From an uncultured Synechococcaceae cyanobacterium (GTDB lineage: Bacteria; Cyanobacteriota; Cyanobacteriia; PCC-6307; Cyanobiaceae), in NCBI GenBank assembly GCA_902572395.1, contig CACGFX010000005.1, positions 1 to 64,000 on the forward strand: a stretch of DNA of 64,000 nucleotides. The letters are read 5' to 3'. The notes under the pieces are model-generated. The model saw only the letters and a list, made by a program, of their open reading frames with translations, was not told the DNA's origin and did not search any database. This document shows positions 37,848 through 47,915 of this stretch, piece by piece. The stretch's first letter is position 1. Every line of letters starts with the position of its first letter. The position numbers and the translations under genes are program-made.

Positions 37848-38633
37848 ATGTCTGGTTCTCGTGAGTGCAGACTAAAAGGTCTCTGTATTAAAGCTTCTCC
37901 ATTAGGCGAAAATGATAGATTAATAACTATCCTTACCGATGAGCAAGGGATTGTTAGATTAGCGGTACCTGGTGCTAGGCGTCCTAAAAGTAGTCTTGCC
38001 GCAGCTACTCCTATAACATATTTAAGTCTGCAGATTTTTGGAAAAAGAAATCTTAAATCTGTCCGTCAAATTAAAATATTAAAAAGCTATGCTGGTCTAG
38101 GAAAAAATATTGAATGTCTTGCAGCCGCACAAGCAATAACTGAATTAACATTTTTATTAGTAGGTAATAATGACAAGCAACAAGACTATTTATCTTGCGT
38201 TCTTGCTCATCTTGATAGGATTTATTTATATAAAGAGCCTCAAGAAGAAGATATTAAAATGCTCTCAATGAGTATTCAATCTTTAATCCATCTATTAGCC
38301 ATCGGGGGTATTAATTTACCAATTCATCATTGTTGTAAAACTGGAGAACCTATTATTCCACCTTTAGGAAATTGGGAATGGAGTTGTTATTATTTGCCAA
38401 GTGAAGGGTTTTCATCCATAGAAGATTCTCAAAGCAATCTAAAAATAAATGCATCTGAAGTTGCTCTATTACAGAGACTTCTTTTCCCAGAATTACCAAT
38501 AAAATCTAATGGAGAGTTATTGGGTCCCAAAAAAGTCTGGCTTAAAATATTATTCATTATTGAGACATGGATCTCTACTCAATTAGAGAAGGAGCTATCT
38601 TCACTAAAAATGTTGAGAGAAATATATAGTTAG
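37848..38633 (+). CDS. recO: DNA repair protein RecO
   Basis: Recombination mediator of 261 residues helping RecA replace SSB. The N-terminal OB fold shows GLCIKASPLGENDRLITILTDEQG and RLAVPGARRPKSSL. A helical domain follows, with one cysteine pair (HHCCKTGEP) in place of the usual four-Cys zinc site. The ATG starts on the base after the DeoC-like stop codon. Confidence 0.92.
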   Translation: MSGSRECRLKGLCIKASPLGENDRLITILTDEQGIVRLAVPGARRPKSSLAAATPITYLSLQIFGKRNLKSVRQIKILKSYAGLGKNIECLAAAQAITELTFLLVGNNDKQQDYLSCVLAHLDRIYLYKEPQEEDIKMLSMSIQSLIHLLAIGGINLPIHHCCKTGEPIIPPLGNWEWSCYYLPSEGFSSIEDSQSNLKINASEVALLQRLLFPELPIKSNGELLGPKKVWLKILFIIETWISTQLEKELSSLKMLREIYS

Positions 38634-38673
38634 CATTTTCATGAAGCATTGAAAAATTTAAAAAATCTGATCA

Positions 38674-38687
38674 AGGCACCATTGCCT
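38674..38687 (+). terminator. Short hairpin after recO, weak terminator candidate
   Basis: AGGCA and TGCCT (5-bp perfect stem, CCAT loop) lie about 40 bases after the recO stop and before the glycosyltransferase gene. There is no clear T run, so it may only be a leader hairpin. Confidence 0.3.
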
Positions 38688-38718
38688 GTTAACTTAATAA
38701 ATAGTTAATTTAATTAAT

Positions 38719-39876
38719 TTGGTTCATATTGCTTGGTTGGGAAAAAAATCCCCTTTTTGTGGAAATGTAACTTACGGTAATTCAACTACTAAGGAATTAA
38801 AGGCCAGAGGGCATAAAATTAGTTTTATTCATTTCGACAATCCCTCTAGTTCAAATTCATCAAACCCATTATTTCTTGCAAATGATCCTGATGTAAGTCT
38901 CCCATATTTAATTAAATCTCAAGTTTATACAATACCCTCGCCAAGGGCAGAAAAAGAGCTAAGGCTATCATTGGAAAGATTAAAACCTGACATAGTACAT
39001 GCAAGCCTAACTTTATCTCCTTTAGACTTTAGACTTCCAGAGCTTTGTAATAAAATTAATGTTCCTCTTATAGGAACATTTCATCCACCATTTGATGCAA
39101 AAAATAGAAATCTAACTGCGAGCACTCAACAATTAACATATCAGCTTTATGCTCCCTCTTTAGCAAAGTTCGATAAAATAATTATTTTTTCTGAACCTCA
39201 AAAAATTTTTCTTGAGAAATTAGGAGTACCTCAAGAAAAACAAATAATTATTCCAAACAGCGTAGATGAAAATATTTGGAGACCTTTTTGCAAAAAAAGT
39301 AAAAAATATGATCGGGTAAAAAACAAACTTGGAAATGAAAGAATCTTTTTATATATGGGAAGGATTGCAAATGAGAAAAATATCGAGGCACTTTTACGTT
39401 CTTGGCGCCAAACAAAAACTCAAAATTGCAAATTAGTTATTGTTGGCGATGGACCAATGAAGCCAACACTTGAAAATAGTTTTTCTAACCTTGGTAATGA
39501 GAAATTAATTTGGTGGGGTGCCGAATTAGATTTAGAAACTAGGGTAGCAATAATGCAAATAGCAGAAGTATTTTTCTTACCAAGCTTAGTAGAAGGTTTA
39601 TCATTATCACTTTTAGAGGCAATGTCTGCTGGTACTGCTTGTGTAGCTACAGATGCCGGAGCTGATGGTGAAGTTTTAGATAATGGAGCAGGAATTGTAA
39701 TTTCAACTGATAATGTGGCTTCACAATTAAAAACTATAATCCCAATTCTTGTAGAACACCCTTCATTTACAAAAGATCTTGGAGAAAAAGCTAGAGAACG
39801 TATAATTGAGAGATACACAATTGCTAAAAATATAAATTCTCTTGAAGAAGTTTATTTTAACTTAAAAGATAATTGA
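38719..39876 (+). CDS. Glycosyltransferase family 4 (GT-B)
   Basis: Cytoplasmic GT-B glycosyltransferase of 385 residues. The N-terminal glycine region is followed by the C-terminal donor domain with FLYMGRIANEKNIEALLRSW, VIVGDGP and FFLPSLVEGLSLSLLEAMSAG, the EX7E-type motif of group 1 enzymes. The acceptor is unknown; a glycolipid such as sulfoquinovosyl- or glucosyl-diacylglycerol is possible because SqdX belongs to this family. Start is TTG at 38719. It converges with proC. Confidence 0.85.
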   Translation: MVHIAWLGKKSPFCGNVTYGNSTTKELKARGHKISFIHFDNPSSSNSSNPLFLANDPDVSLPYLIKSQVYTIPSPRAEKELRLSLERLKPDIVHASLTLSPLDFRLPELCNKINVPLIGTFHPPFDAKNRNLTASTQQLTYQLYAPSLAKFDKIIIFSEPQKIFLEKLGVPQEKQIIIPNSVDENIWRPFCKKSKKYDRVKNKLGNERIFLYMGRIANEKNIEALLRSWRQTKTQNCKLVIVGDGPMKPTLENSFSNLGNEKLIWWGAELDLETRVAIMQIAEVFFLPSLVEGLSLSLLEAMSAGTACVATDAGADGEVLDNGAGIVISTDNVASQLKTIIPILVEHPSFTKDLGEKARERIIERYTIAKNINSLEEVYFNLKDN

Positions 39877-39881
39877 AAAAT

Positions 39882-40694
39882 CTAACGAAACTCTTTACTT
39901 CGATTACTAGCTGAAACTATTGATTCCATTAATGCTGACCTTACACTCTTTTTTTCTAAAACCCTTAAAGCAGAAATAGTTGTTCCACCTGGAGAGGTTA
40001 CTAAATTTTTAAGCTCAGAAGTAGTAAGTTTATTTTCCTTTATTAGACAAATAGTCCCTAGTATCATTTCCATGACAAGTTCCTCTGAAATTATTTTTGG
40101 TAATCCCCCACTTAATCCTCCATCACTTAATGCTTCTATAATTAAAGCAATAATTGCAGGACCTGATGAAGTTAAAGCTAAAAATATATCAAGGTAATCT
40201 TCAGTAAATTCATAAATTCTACTAGTATTTTCAAATAATGTTTTTGTAAATTGTTTCTGATCTTCCGTAATTTCTTCTCCCCAAGAAATCCCAGTTAAAC
40301 CTTTTCCAATAGTTATTGGAATATTTGTAACCACCCTCACACATTTATGGTTAGGAAACTTTTGAGTAAGTCTATTTATTGAAACCCCTGCAAGAATTGA
40401 AACTATTAAATTTTCCTTATTTTGAATATGATGGGCCTCACTTATATCATTTAATTGTTGGGGTTTTATCGAAAGAAGTTTATATTGACAATCCCAAATT
40501 ATTTTTGACTCTTTAGAACCTGATTTATAAACGTTTATATTATGTTTATAATTTTTTCTTATGTTTTCTAAACTTTTTTCGGTTTTTACAACACAAAAAA
40601 CATTCTCTGGCTGAATTAATTTGTTATCTAATAGAGGGGTAACTATAGCACTTGCAATATTTCCAAAACCAATAATCGCAATTTTATCTGTCAC
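39882..40694 (-). CDS. proC: Pyrroline-5-carboxylate reductase
   Basis: Last step of proline synthesis. The 270-residue NADPH enzyme has IAIIGFGNIASAIVTPLL at the N-terminus and the C-terminal LTSSGPAIIALIIEALSDGG and TSPGGTTISALRVLE, all ProC motifs. It is directly downstream of sepF (7 bases), an arrangement common in Gram-positives and cyanobacteria. Confidence 0.95.
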   Translation of the reverse strand: MTDKIAIIGFGNIASAIVTPLLDNKLIQPENVFCVVKTEKSLENIRKNYKHNINVYKSGSKESKIIWDCQYKLLSIKPQQLNDISEAHHIQNKENLIVSILAGVSINRLTQKFPNHKCVRVVTNIPITIGKGLTGISWGEEITEDQKQFTKTLFENTSRIYEFTEDYLDIFLALTSSGPAIIALIIEALSDGGLSGGLPKIISEELVMEMILGTICLIKENKLTTSELKNLVTSPGGTTISALRVLEKKSVRSALMESIVSASNRSKEFR

Positions 40695-40701
40695 AGATTA
40701 A

Positions 40702-41277
40702 TCATGAATAAGCACTTAATTTAGAATCCCCCCATGCTGGTTCAGGAGTAGTATTTTTGCCAAGGCTATATTGTGGTGTGTTTTCTGTAGACACAGAAGA
40801 AGGAGAAGCTTCTTCTGGGGAAGAACTAGTTACATTTACACAACTTGGAGCAAAAAGAAAAATACTTTCCCCGACTCTTTCTTGATGTCCATCAATTGCA
40901 TATGTGCCCCCAGCAATAAAATCAACCGCTCTTTGAGCTTGATCAGGATCCATCATAGTTAAATTGAGAATTACAGTTTTTCTTTCTCTTAATGCTTGTA
41001 TCGCTTTAGGCATCTCATCAAAACTTCTTGGTTCCATTAAGCTTACTTCTGAAGATGAATTTGAGATTCCAGGCATACCAACTACTTTTGATGATCTGTC
41101 GTTATTCATAAAATCGAATGGATTAGAATTAGCAAGGGCATTTGCATTCTTTGGATTTTGTTTGAAATTATTAATATCATTTAATTCATCCTCTGAAGGA
41201 TAATCCAAGTCATCAAAATCATCATCGAGATACTCATCCCCTGCAACAACTGCCTTTAATCTAGAAATAAGTGACAC
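40702..41277 (-). CDS. sepF: Cell division protein SepF
   Basis: FtsZ-ring accessory protein of 191 residues. The N-terminal helix [20 protein letters not shown] is followed by an acidic disordered linker, then the SepF core domain ([59 protein letters not shown]). It starts at GTG. It lies in the group der-cbiQ-pipX-pipY-sepF-proC; about 150 bases separate it from pipY. Confidence 0.95.
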   Translation of the reverse strand: MSLISRLKAVVAGDEYLDDDFDDLDYPSEDELNDINNFKQNPKNANALANSNPFDFMNNDRSSKVVGMPGISNSSSEVSLMEPRSFDEMPKAIQALRERKTVILNLTMMDPDQAQRAVDFIAGGTYAIDGHQERVGESIFLFAPSCVNVTSSSPEEASPSSVSTENTPQYSLGKNTTPEPAWGDSKLSAYS

Positions 41278-41299
41278 CTTTTAAATCCTCTTGAAATTG

Positions 41300-41328
41300 A
41301 TTACTAAGGTTTAAGAACCTTGAGTAAT
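41300..41328 (-). repeat. Imperfect inverted repeat upstream of sepF
   Basis: ATTACT-AAGGTT then TAAG then AACCTT-g-AGTAAT: a 12-bp stem with one bulged base. It lies between the pipY stop and the sepF GTG. It could terminate pipY transcripts or fold in the sepF leader; no T run supports the first. Confidence 0.4.
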
Positions 41329-41425
41329 AGATCCATTTTTTAAATGAATAAACTACCTATACTTAAATAACGTTAGTTGAACTTTACTGCAAGTTTATAG
41401 ATAAGATTTTTATAAAAATATCTAA

Positions 41426-42061
41426 TTAAGATCTACCTCCAAAAATCAATGATCCTAATCTTACCCACGTTGATCCAGCGTCTATAGCTTCCTCCCAATC
41501 ACCTGACATCCCCATAGAACAATCTGGTAGTTGTAGAGAATCAGCGAGAGCACGACATTTTTTGAACAACCCTGAATTTTCTTTAGAGCTAAGTCCTTTA
41601 GGATTAATAGTCATCAAACCGGTTAATGAAATATTTTTCAACTCTTGAATTTCTCTCCATTTCAAAATTAAAAATTCAGGATTAAAACCTCCTTTAGTAG
41701 GGTCATCACTCAACTTAACCTGCAACATTATTAATGGATTTTTCTTCTCTTCACGTGAAATATTAGAAATCTTTTGCAACTTTTCAAATGAATCTACTGA
41801 ATGAATATATTTAAAATTTTGAACTATTTTTCTTATTTTATTACTTTGTATTCTTCCAATAAAGTGCCAATTTATTTGTTTATGATCTTTTAAGTTTAAT
41901 TGTTTTTCAAGCGCCTCTTGAACCTTACTTTCACCAAAATCGTTCTGACCTATATTTTGAATAGTCTTGATTTCTTGACTTTTAAAGCCTTTACTTACCG
42001 CAAGAATATTTACATTTGAAGGTATTTTATTTTTTATTTCTAAATAATTTGCAGGGTTCAC
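41426..42061 (-). CDS. pipY: PLP homeostasis protein (YggS/PipY)
   Basis: Single-domain alanine-racemase-fold protein of 211 residues that binds PLP through the lysine in NILAVSKGF; the C-terminal phosphate site is CSMGMSGDWEEAIDAGSTWVRLG. In cyanobacteria the gene follows pipX and is named pipY. Here pipX ends 3 bases upstream, as expected for the coupled pair. Confidence 0.94.
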   Translation of the reverse strand: MNPANYLEIKNKIPSNVNILAVSKGFKSQEIKTIQNIGQNDFGESKVQEALEKQLNLKDHKQINWHFIGRIQSNKIRKIVQNFKYIHSVDSFEKLQKISNISREEKKNPLIMLQVKLSDDPTKGGFNPEFLILKWREIQELKNISLTGLMTINPKGLSSKENSGLFKKCRALADSLQLPDCSMGMSGDWEEAIDAGSTWVRLGSLIFGGRS

Positions 42062-42064
42062 CTT

Positions 42065-42331
42065 TTATAAGAAAGTTTGCGTAAATAAATTCTCCCATTT
42101 AGATAGTTCTTCAGATCCTTTTCTTCTAGCTTTTTGAAGGTTTAATTCCGCCTGATTACGAGCATCTAAGTAAGGTATAACTTCAAAAAAAACTTCTCTC
42201 TGTCTAACTTCTACCAAAAAAAACATTTTTTGGGCGTATAAAGTAGCATAAATATCTCTCCCATCATTTCCAGGAGAAACTTGGTACAACATACCAAATG
42301 TTGGATGGTTTAAATAACGCTCAGAACTCAA
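42065..42331 (-). CDS. pipX: PII-interacting protein PipX
   Basis: Small 88-residue protein that bridges PII signalling and NtcA-dependent nitrogen control. The Tudor-like N-terminal part carries YLNHPTFGMLYQV and the aromatic LYAQKMFFLVEV, followed by C-terminal helices. It starts at TTG. The pipX-pipY order and tight spacing match known cyanobacterial operons. Confidence 0.93.
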   Translation of the reverse strand: MSSERYLNHPTFGMLYQVSPGNDGRDIYATLYAQKMFFLVEVRQREVFFEVIPYLDARNQAELNLQKARRKGSEELSKWENLFTQTFL

Positions 42332-42349
42332 ACCTAAATATTGTGTTAT

Positions 42350-43264
42350 TTATAATGCACCATACAGTTTTCTAAGAAAAATTGCTATGCAAATAAAAAA
42401 AATCGATAATGTATTAACAATTACATTGAGTGATTTTGAAGGGTAAAGAGTTCTAAATCTGTTGGTTTTAATAATAATATTTTTTTTTGAGAGTAATGAT
42501 TCTGCTCCATGATCAATTCTCAAAAATATATTTTGAAATAACCTTTCCACTAAGATTAACAAAACATTAAAAGATTTCTTTAATCCTAAATTTCGAAAAT
42601 TTATTGATCTAACTGACACTGCTTTAATGATATTTTGAAGTTCTTCCTGCACTAGAGGAATAAAACGTAATGCGATTAACAACTGAAAAAGCCACTTAGT
42701 AGTTGGCAATCCAATCTTTCTTAATGGATACATAAACCAACTTAATCCCCATACAATGTCTTCCTGCAATGTGGTTAAAAGCATCAAATTCACACTATGA
42801 ATAACGGTAAATATCAAAGTGGAGGTTTTTATTCCTAGTTCAAAGGCTTTTCTTGATAAGTTGTAGGGACCAAAATTAATAAACCATATCTTCTGCGCAG
42901 GAATTCGCAAAATATTCCATTCTTTTTGGCTTTCCAATACTACTTGCAACTCATTGGGATTTCTCAAGTAGCCATCAAGAGATTGAATATCAGAAGAGGC
43001 AAGTATTGATATACACCCAATCAAAAGTGACAAGCATGAGAGAAAAAATAATGATCGCCACCATACTCTAGATGGCAATAAACTAAAAAAAGTAATTAAT
43101 AGTAAAAAACCAACTAAACTCAATCTCCATATTGGACCTGCCCAGATTGGAGTGATTAAAAATATCATTACGATAATTATTTTTAATCTACTATCTATAA
43201 TTCTTAGCCAACTTCTATTACCATGAACGTATTGACCAACAGAAAATTTGGTTAGCAAATTCAT
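42350..43264 (-). CDS. Energy-coupling-factor transporter T component (CbiQ-like)
   Basis: Membrane protein of 304 residues with about five helices. The N-terminal part is FSVGQYVHGNRSWLRIIDSRLKII, and EcfT signature-like Ala/Arg helices appear later (LRFIPLVQEELQNIIKAVSVRS). It would couple ATPases to a vitamin- or metal-binding S component encoded elsewhere. Its ATG overlaps the der stop by one base (TAATG). Confidence 0.85.
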   Translation of the reverse strand: MNLLTKFSVGQYVHGNRSWLRIIDSRLKIIIVMIFLITPIWAGPIWRLSLVGFLLLITFFSLLPSRVWWRSLFFLSCLSLLIGCISILASSDIQSLDGYLRNPNELQVVLESQKEWNILRIPAQKIWFINFGPYNLSRKAFELGIKTSTLIFTVIHSVNLMLLTTLQEDIVWGLSWFMYPLRKIGLPTTKWLFQLLIALRFIPLVQEELQNIIKAVSVRSINFRNLGLKKSFNVLLILVERLFQNIFLRIDHGAESLLSKKNIIIKTNRFRTLYPSKSLNVIVNTLSIFFICIAIFLRKLYGAL

Positions 43265-44637
43265 TAATCTTTTTGAATTAACTCAATATTTTCTCTTTCG
43301 ACTTCTTTATTTAAAGCTCTTTGCTGTTTTCCTCTCCAAAGTAAAAGGATGGGTGTGCCTTCAAAGCCTAAATTTACTCTAATTTGTTTTTCAATATATC
43401 TCCTATAAGTGATTCCGAATAATTTAGGGTCATTTACAAAAAGAGTAAAAGTGGGAGGTTTGTTCTTTACTTGAGTACCGTAATAAAGCCTACCTTGCTT
43501 GCCGCTTCTCTTCGTTGGAGGACTTTTCCAACTGATTGATTCTTTAAGCACTTCATTAACTACAGATGTTGTAACTCTTCTTCTATGTTGATTTACAGCA
43601 TTAAGAGCATGCTCAAAAATATTCTCAACTCTTTGACCCGTTAGGGCAGATATAAAAATCATTTTTGACCAGTGTAAAAAATAAAGTTTAGATCTAAGTT
43701 CTTTTTCTACTTGATAAATTGTTGAACTAGTTTTTTCTACAAGATCCCATTTATTAACAACAATTATACAAGCTCTGCCTTGTTCTTCTATGCGCCCAGC
43801 CAGCTTCTGGTCTTGATCAGTTACTCCATCTATAGCATCTATAACTAAAACACAAACATCACTTCTATCTATAGATTTAAAAGCCCTATTTATACCAAAG
43901 AATTCAGTACCATATTTAACATTTTTCTTTCTTCTAATCCCTGCAGTATCAATAATTTTCCAATGATTATCACCTTTTTTAATAAGTGTATCTATTGAAT
44001 CAGTTGTCGTACCACTAATATCACTAACTATTGCTCTTTTTTCTCCACAGATTGAATTTAACAAACTAGATTTACCAACATTAGGCCTACCAATAATTGA
44101 CATCATTATCTTTTCTTCATCATCCTGGATATTATTTTCAGGGAGTTCGCCAATCACGAGATCTAAAAGATCTCCAGTACCTGAACCATGAATAGCTGAA
44201 ACAGGGTTAGGTTCTCCCAATCCTAATTTCCAGAACTCTGAAGCTAGGGATATTCCTAAAGTAGTCGATTCGCATTTATTAACAGCAACAATTGTTTTGC
44301 AGCTTGAGTTTCTTAACCATTTTGCTATTGATAAATCACCATCAGTAACGCCTTGATTTCCATCTACCACCAGTAACGCAAGTGAAGCCTCTTCTAGAGC
44401 CAAGAAGACTTGTGTCCTTATCTCTGGGAGAAATTCACTATCATCATCAAAAACTAAACCTCCAGTATCAACTATTTGAAATTCCTTACCTCCCCATGAA
44501 GCATTTTGATAAGTTCTATCTCTTGTAACACCAGGCTTATCAAATACTATTGCATCATTACTTTGGCAAAGACGATTAACTAAGGTAGATTTCCCAACGT
44601 TCGGTCTTCCGATAATTGCTATTGTAGGAAGAATCAA
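43264..44637 (-). CDS. der: GTPase Der (EngA)
   Basis: Ribosome-assembly GTPase of 457 residues with two tandem G domains: first G1 [16 protein letters not shown] and second [16 protein letters not shown], each followed by DTGG/DTAG and N/TKxD-type motifs. The C-terminal KH-like domain ([20 protein letters not shown]) is intact. It heads a run with cbiQ, pipX and pipY. Confidence 0.97.
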   Translation of the reverse strand: MILPTIAIIGRPNVGKSTLVNRLCQSNDAIVFDKPGVTRDRTYQNASWGGKEFQIVDTGGLVFDDDSEFLPEIRTQVFLALEEASLALLVVDGNQGVTDGDLSIAKWLRNSSCKTIVAVNKCESTTLGISLASEFWKLGLGEPNPVSAIHGSGTGDLLDLVIGELPENNIQDDEEKIMMSIIGRPNVGKSSLLNSICGEKRAIVSDISGTTTDSIDTLIKKGDNHWKIIDTAGIRRKKNVKYGTEFFGINRAFKSIDRSDVCVLVIDAIDGVTDQDQKLAGRIEEQGRACIIVVNKWDLVEKTSSTIYQVEKELRSKLYFLHWSKMIFISALTGQRVENIFEHALNAVNQHRRRVTTSVVNEVLKESISWKSPPTKRSGKQGRLYYGTQVKNKPPTFTLFVNDPKLFGITYRRYIEKQIRVNLGFEGTPILLLWRGKQQRALNKEVERENIELIQKD

Positions 44638-44711
44638 TTCTTCTCTCCAAAGAAAGTAGTATCCATTACAACTATACCTTTAATAGAATCATTTACTTTA
44701 TTCAAAAAAAC

Positions 44712-45197
44712 TTATTTAATTTCTGGATCGCCAAAATGTCCTTTAACTGGATTAGCCGGAGGTGAACTTGGACTTGGCATTAATCCACTATCTTCTGAAA
44801 AACAATCATTTTCTATCGCCCAATAAATTAACCAATTTACTGCCGTCGCTCTTCTAGTTTTTCTTGGAAAGAGTTCATTAATTTTATAACCTTTAAAATT
44901 AAGAAAATTTTTCAATCCCTGTTTATAGTGTTTTGGAATTGATCGAGTCAAATGTACTGAGGCTGGTCGCTCTGAAATGATTTGAGGAGCTTTTTCAAAT
45001 TTTTCTGACCAATAAGAAGGAGTTAATGCGCTAAAGGACCAATCATTTAAGGTTGTTTCTCTAGTATAAAAAAGTCTTTCCCAAACTAATTCACAAACAA
45101 ATACATCACTAACCTTATCTTCAAGAACAAGAAATAATAGATCCTTACATATTGGCCACGTAAATTGATTTTCAACTAATTTTTCTTTTTTATACAT
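44712..45197 (-). CDS. DUF1823 family protein (161 aa)
   Basis: Cyanobacterial and plastid-lineage protein of unknown function. Recognisable stretches are FTWPICKDLLFLVLEDKVSD, VWERLFYTR and TRRATAVNWLIYWAIEN; the C-terminus is Pro/Ser-rich. Its start overlaps the cobI stop by one base, so it is likely translated together with cobI. Confidence 0.85.
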   Translation of the reverse strand: MYKKEKLVENQFTWPICKDLLFLVLEDKVSDVFVCELVWERLFYTRETTLNDWSFSALTPSYWSEKFEKAPQIISERPASVHLTRSIPKHYKQGLKNFLNFKGYKINELFPRKTRRATAVNWLIYWAIENDCFSEDSGLMPSPSSPPANPVKGHFGDPEIK

Positions 45198-45952
45198 TAA
45201 TCGAATCTTATTAAAATCAAAGAAAAATAAGGCATAAATTCCTTTTTATATTGTGATGCATATTGAATAATTTGATCTGGCATCCCAACACTTAAAGCTA
45301 TTAATGTTGTATTAATGATATCCTCTTTTTTCAAAATTTCCCTGACTAAATTCCATCTTTTGCCAACTTTCATAATGGCCAATACCGTTTTATTTGCCTT
45401 ACTTTCCCTAATCAAGGTTGTTAATTCAGATTCTGAAGAAGAGCATTCTTTGATGATCAATGTCTCGCCTTTTTTTACTAAATCAAAATCATTCAAAGCT
45501 GCTGCTGCTGAAATAGAGGAAATACCAGGTATGGTTTTGGTAATAATTTCAGCATGATTATTTTTTATTAACCTCAAGATATTAGAAGAACTTGCAAATA
45601 GTGAAGTATCTCCAAGACAAAGTAAAACAACTGATTCGCCATTTTGTATAAATTTCACAATTTTTTCTACAGCATTAGACCATATTTCATCTGGATCAAA
45701 ATCCTTCCTAGCCATTGGAAAGATGATAGGGATATTTTTTTTAAATTTGGTGTATTTCTTGACTATTTCCGCAGCAAAACTCTTTTTATTATCATTTGAT
45801 ATTGGGAAAACTATAACTTTCGCTTTTTTTATTGCATCCACAGCAGCAATTGTTAAAAGCGAAGGATCTCCAGGGCCCACGCCAACGATGGTGAATGTTG
45901 GCAAATCAGTTTTATATGGATTAAGTAAACTTAAGAACTTTTTTATTATCAT
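45197..45952 (-). CDS. cobI: Precorrin-2 C(20)-methyltransferase
   Basis: Cobalamin (pseudocobalamin) pathway SAM methyltransferase of 251 residues. The tetrapyrrole-methylase motifs VGVGPGDPSLLTIAAVDAIK, LCLGDTSLF and TIPGISSISAAAA are present. It sits in a minus-strand run aroQ-miaE-cobI-DUF1823 with spacers of 0-16 bases. Confidence 0.92.
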   Translation of the reverse strand: MIIKKFLSLLNPYKTDLPTFTIVGVGPGDPSLLTIAAVDAIKKAKVIVFPISNDNKKSFAAEIVKKYTKFKKNIPIIFPMARKDFDPDEIWSNAVEKIVKFIQNGESVVLLCLGDTSLFASSSNILRLIKNNHAEIITKTIPGISSISAAAALNDFDLVKKGETLIIKECSSSESELTTLIRESKANKTVLAIMKVGKRWNLVREILKKEDIINTTLIALSVGMPDQIIQYASQYKKEFMPYFSLILIRFD

Positions 45953-45968
45953 TTTTATTTTATTAACT

Positions 45969-46577
45969 TTAGCTATGTACCCTTGGCAATATAAAAGTTT
46001 CAGTCAGTATTGCTGACTCAATTTCAGACAATTCCTCTAACCTTTTAAAAGTTTGATTTTTAGAGAATTTAGTTTGCGCTAGTTTCCAGTAAACTCCAAA
46101 ATGTCTTGCCTCACTCTCTAGCAGAGATTCATAAAGGGATTTAAACGATTTATCTTCATAATTCAGCGCAAGCAAGCTTAATCTTTCATGACTTCTTGCT
46201 TCAATAAGTCCTGCTATTAAGAAACTATCAAGCATTCTATTAGGCTCTTCCTTTCTTATATGCTTGGACAATTCAGCTCCATATGGAGGCGGTTTTAAAG
46301 ATTCAAGAGAATGTCCAAGATCCTTTAAAAAATAAAGTATTTTTTCAAAATGCTCTAATTCCTCTCTCGCTATTGGACTTAAAACTTCTGCCAGATTTGG
46401 TTCTGATGGATATCTAAACATCAATTGAATAGCTACTCCTGCTGCTTTTCTTTCACAATGAGCATGGTCAATAAGAATATCTATTGGATTAGATAATGCG
46501 AGTTTGATCCACGCATCTGAGGTAAATGAAGATAAATATTTAATATGAGAAGTGGGCCTCTTAAAATCGATTAGCAT
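45969..46577 (-). CDS. miaE: tRNA-(ms2io6A)-hydroxylase-like di-iron protein
   Basis: Di-iron protein of 202 residues with ferritin-like helices. Ligand motifs are LIDHAHCERKAAG (ExxH-type), EELEHFEKIL, and LIEARSHERL with LESEARHFGVY. MiaE hydroxylates the isopentenyl group of modified A37 in tRNA. The ATG abuts the aroQ stop codon. Confidence 0.85.
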   Translation of the reverse strand: MLIDFKRPTSHIKYLSSFTSDAWIKLALSNPIDILIDHAHCERKAAGVAIQLMFRYPSEPNLAEVLSPIAREELEHFEKILYFLKDLGHSLESLKPPPYGAELSKHIRKEEPNRMLDSFLIAGLIEARSHERLSLLALNYEDKSFKSLYESLLESEARHFGVYWKLAQTKFSKNQTFKRLEELSEIESAILTETFILPRVHS

Positions 46578-47018
46578 TTAATCTTTAATACTCAAATATC
46601 CAATGATTCCTTCAAGAGCTAAGGAATAACTTGATATGCCGAATCCACTAATAATTCCTATAGCTTTATCTGTAAGAAAAGATTCTTTACGAAAATCTTC
46701 TCTACTGAAAATATTTGAAATATGTAACTCTACAAAAGGTATTTTCGATCCAATTAAAGCATCACGAATAGAAATCGAGGTATGGGTAAAAGCACCAGCA
46801 TTTATAAGAATACCTTGGATACTTTTTACAGACTCCTGAATTTTATCTACTATTTCTCCTTCGTGATTACTCTGAAAACATTCAAGATTAATACTTTTTT
46901 CTTTAGCAACTTTAATTAAATCTTTTTCTATATCACTCAATGTTTTATTACCATATATTTCAGGTTCTCTAGTGCCCAAAAGATTTAGATTTGGTCCATT
47001 TATCAATAAAATATTCAT
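46578..47018 (-). CDS. aroQ: 3-dehydroquinate dehydratase, type II
   Basis: Shikimate-pathway dodecameric dehydratase of about 146 residues. It starts [20 protein letters not shown] (catalytic Arg and Tyr region), with [33 protein letters not shown] and [16 protein letters not shown]. The frame is open upstream to 47084, but those 22 residues are not family-like, so ATG at 47018 is chosen. Confidence 0.95.
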   Translation of the reverse strand: MNILLINGPNLNLLGTREPEIYGNKTLSDIEKDLIKVAKEKSINLECFQSNHEGEIVDKIQESVKSIQGILINAGAFTHTSISIRDALIGSKIPFVELHISNIFSREDFRKESFLTDKAIGIISGFGISSYSLALEGIIGYLSIKD

Positions 47019-47120
47019 CGTCAATAAAGTCTTTTCTTTACAAATGCTATCTAGAAAGAAACAAAAAAACCAAAACAATTTCACACAAAGTGTCCATTAA
47101 CTGATAAGTTCAATTAGTGG

Positions 47121-47202
47121 GGGTCGGTGCCCGAGTGGTTAAAGGGGGCGGACTGTAAATCCGCTGGCTCTGCCTACGTTGGTTCAAATCCAACCCGGCC
47201 CA
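47121..47202 (+). tRNA. tRNA-Tyr (GUA)
   Basis: Class II tRNA with acceptor stem GGGTCGG / CCGGCCC, anticodon loop containing GTA (ACTGTAAAT), a long variable arm and the TTCAAAT T-loop. CCA is not encoded. It lies 10 bases upstream of the next tRNA. Confidence 0.95.
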
Positions 47203-47212
47203 CTTTAAAATT

Positions 47213-47284
<72 letters not shown>

Positions 47285-47659
47285 TGACCAAAAGCATTGC
47301 TACGAAAGAAAATTAAAAGGAATAAGGAAAGATTAACTTATAGCCAGATGTATCTAGATATGTCGACAATATAATAATTCTGCACTAATTACACTTTTAA
47401 AATGACTAGTGCTAACAGCACTACTTGAGTAAAAGATTTAAGAAAAAAAATCTGCACTAATTTTGGTCGTGGAATTAGGGTTAATGGCGAAAATAGCGGT
47501 ATAACAAAACAAACCGAAGAGACCATTTAGTGATCCTGAAGTAAATAAACTCTTTAATAAGTTAAGTATTAATTATTAGTTTTTTACTCTTAAAAATCAT
47601 CAATAAAGGTAATCCAATAAACATCAAACTCCCATCAATTAATAAAAAAGTATTTAAAT
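47285..47659. other. Gene-poor stretch after the tRNA pair, with short repeats
   Basis: About 375 bases without a convincing gene. It holds a 12-base direct repeat (TCTGCACTAATT at 47379-47390 and 47451-47462, 72 bases apart) and, between the copies, a perfect 7-bp stem with a 3-base loop (TAGTGCT-AAC-AGCACTA, 47407-47423). Nothing else is recognised. A short ncRNA is possible but unsupported. Confidence 0.4.
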
Positions 47660-47860
47660 TCAGTTATCTTTTTCTTGGTTAATTTCAAAAGATAGTGGAA
47701 TCCCTTTTTTCACTGAATCTTTCTTCATTTCTTCCATATCTTTTCTAATCTTATTGTAATAAGAAAGTTCTTCTAGATCATCAGAACCAAGACCATATCC
47801 CATTGTCGCGGCTAGATAAATCCTTACTTTCTTTTTACTATTAAACTTATTCAAAATCAT
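47660..47860 (-). CDS. Hypothetical protein (66 aa)
   Basis: ATG-started frame beginning MILNKFNSKKKVRIYLAATM and ending in a Lys/Glu-rich helix (YYNKIRKDMEEMKKDSVKKG). It is probably soluble; no family recognised. It lies alone in the sparse region after the tRNAs, divergent from a predicted extended -10 promoter. Short length and isolation limit confidence. Confidence 0.5.
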   Translation of the reverse strand: MILNKFNSKKKVRIYLAATMGYGLGSDDLEELSYYNKIRKDMEEMKKDSVKKGIPLSFEINQEKDN

Positions 47861-47902
47861 TGCTATGACTGCTTTATTAGTATCACTATATACAGTAGAA
47901 TA

Positions 47903-47911
47903 TGCTATAAT
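47903..47911 (+). promoter_or_regulatory. Extended -10 promoter (TGC-TATAAT)
   Basis: TATAAT at 47906-47911 is preceded by TGC, a consensus extended -10 element. No good -35 box is seen, which such promoters can lack. Predicted transcription starts around 47917, at the base of the stem-loop region listed next. Confidence 0.5.
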
Positions 47912-47915
47912 ATAT

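Noticed and set aside
47019-47084. 22-residue N-terminal extension of AroQ
   Set aside because: The type II dehydratase family begins at [15 protein letters not shown]; the hydrophobic extension is an open-frame artefact.
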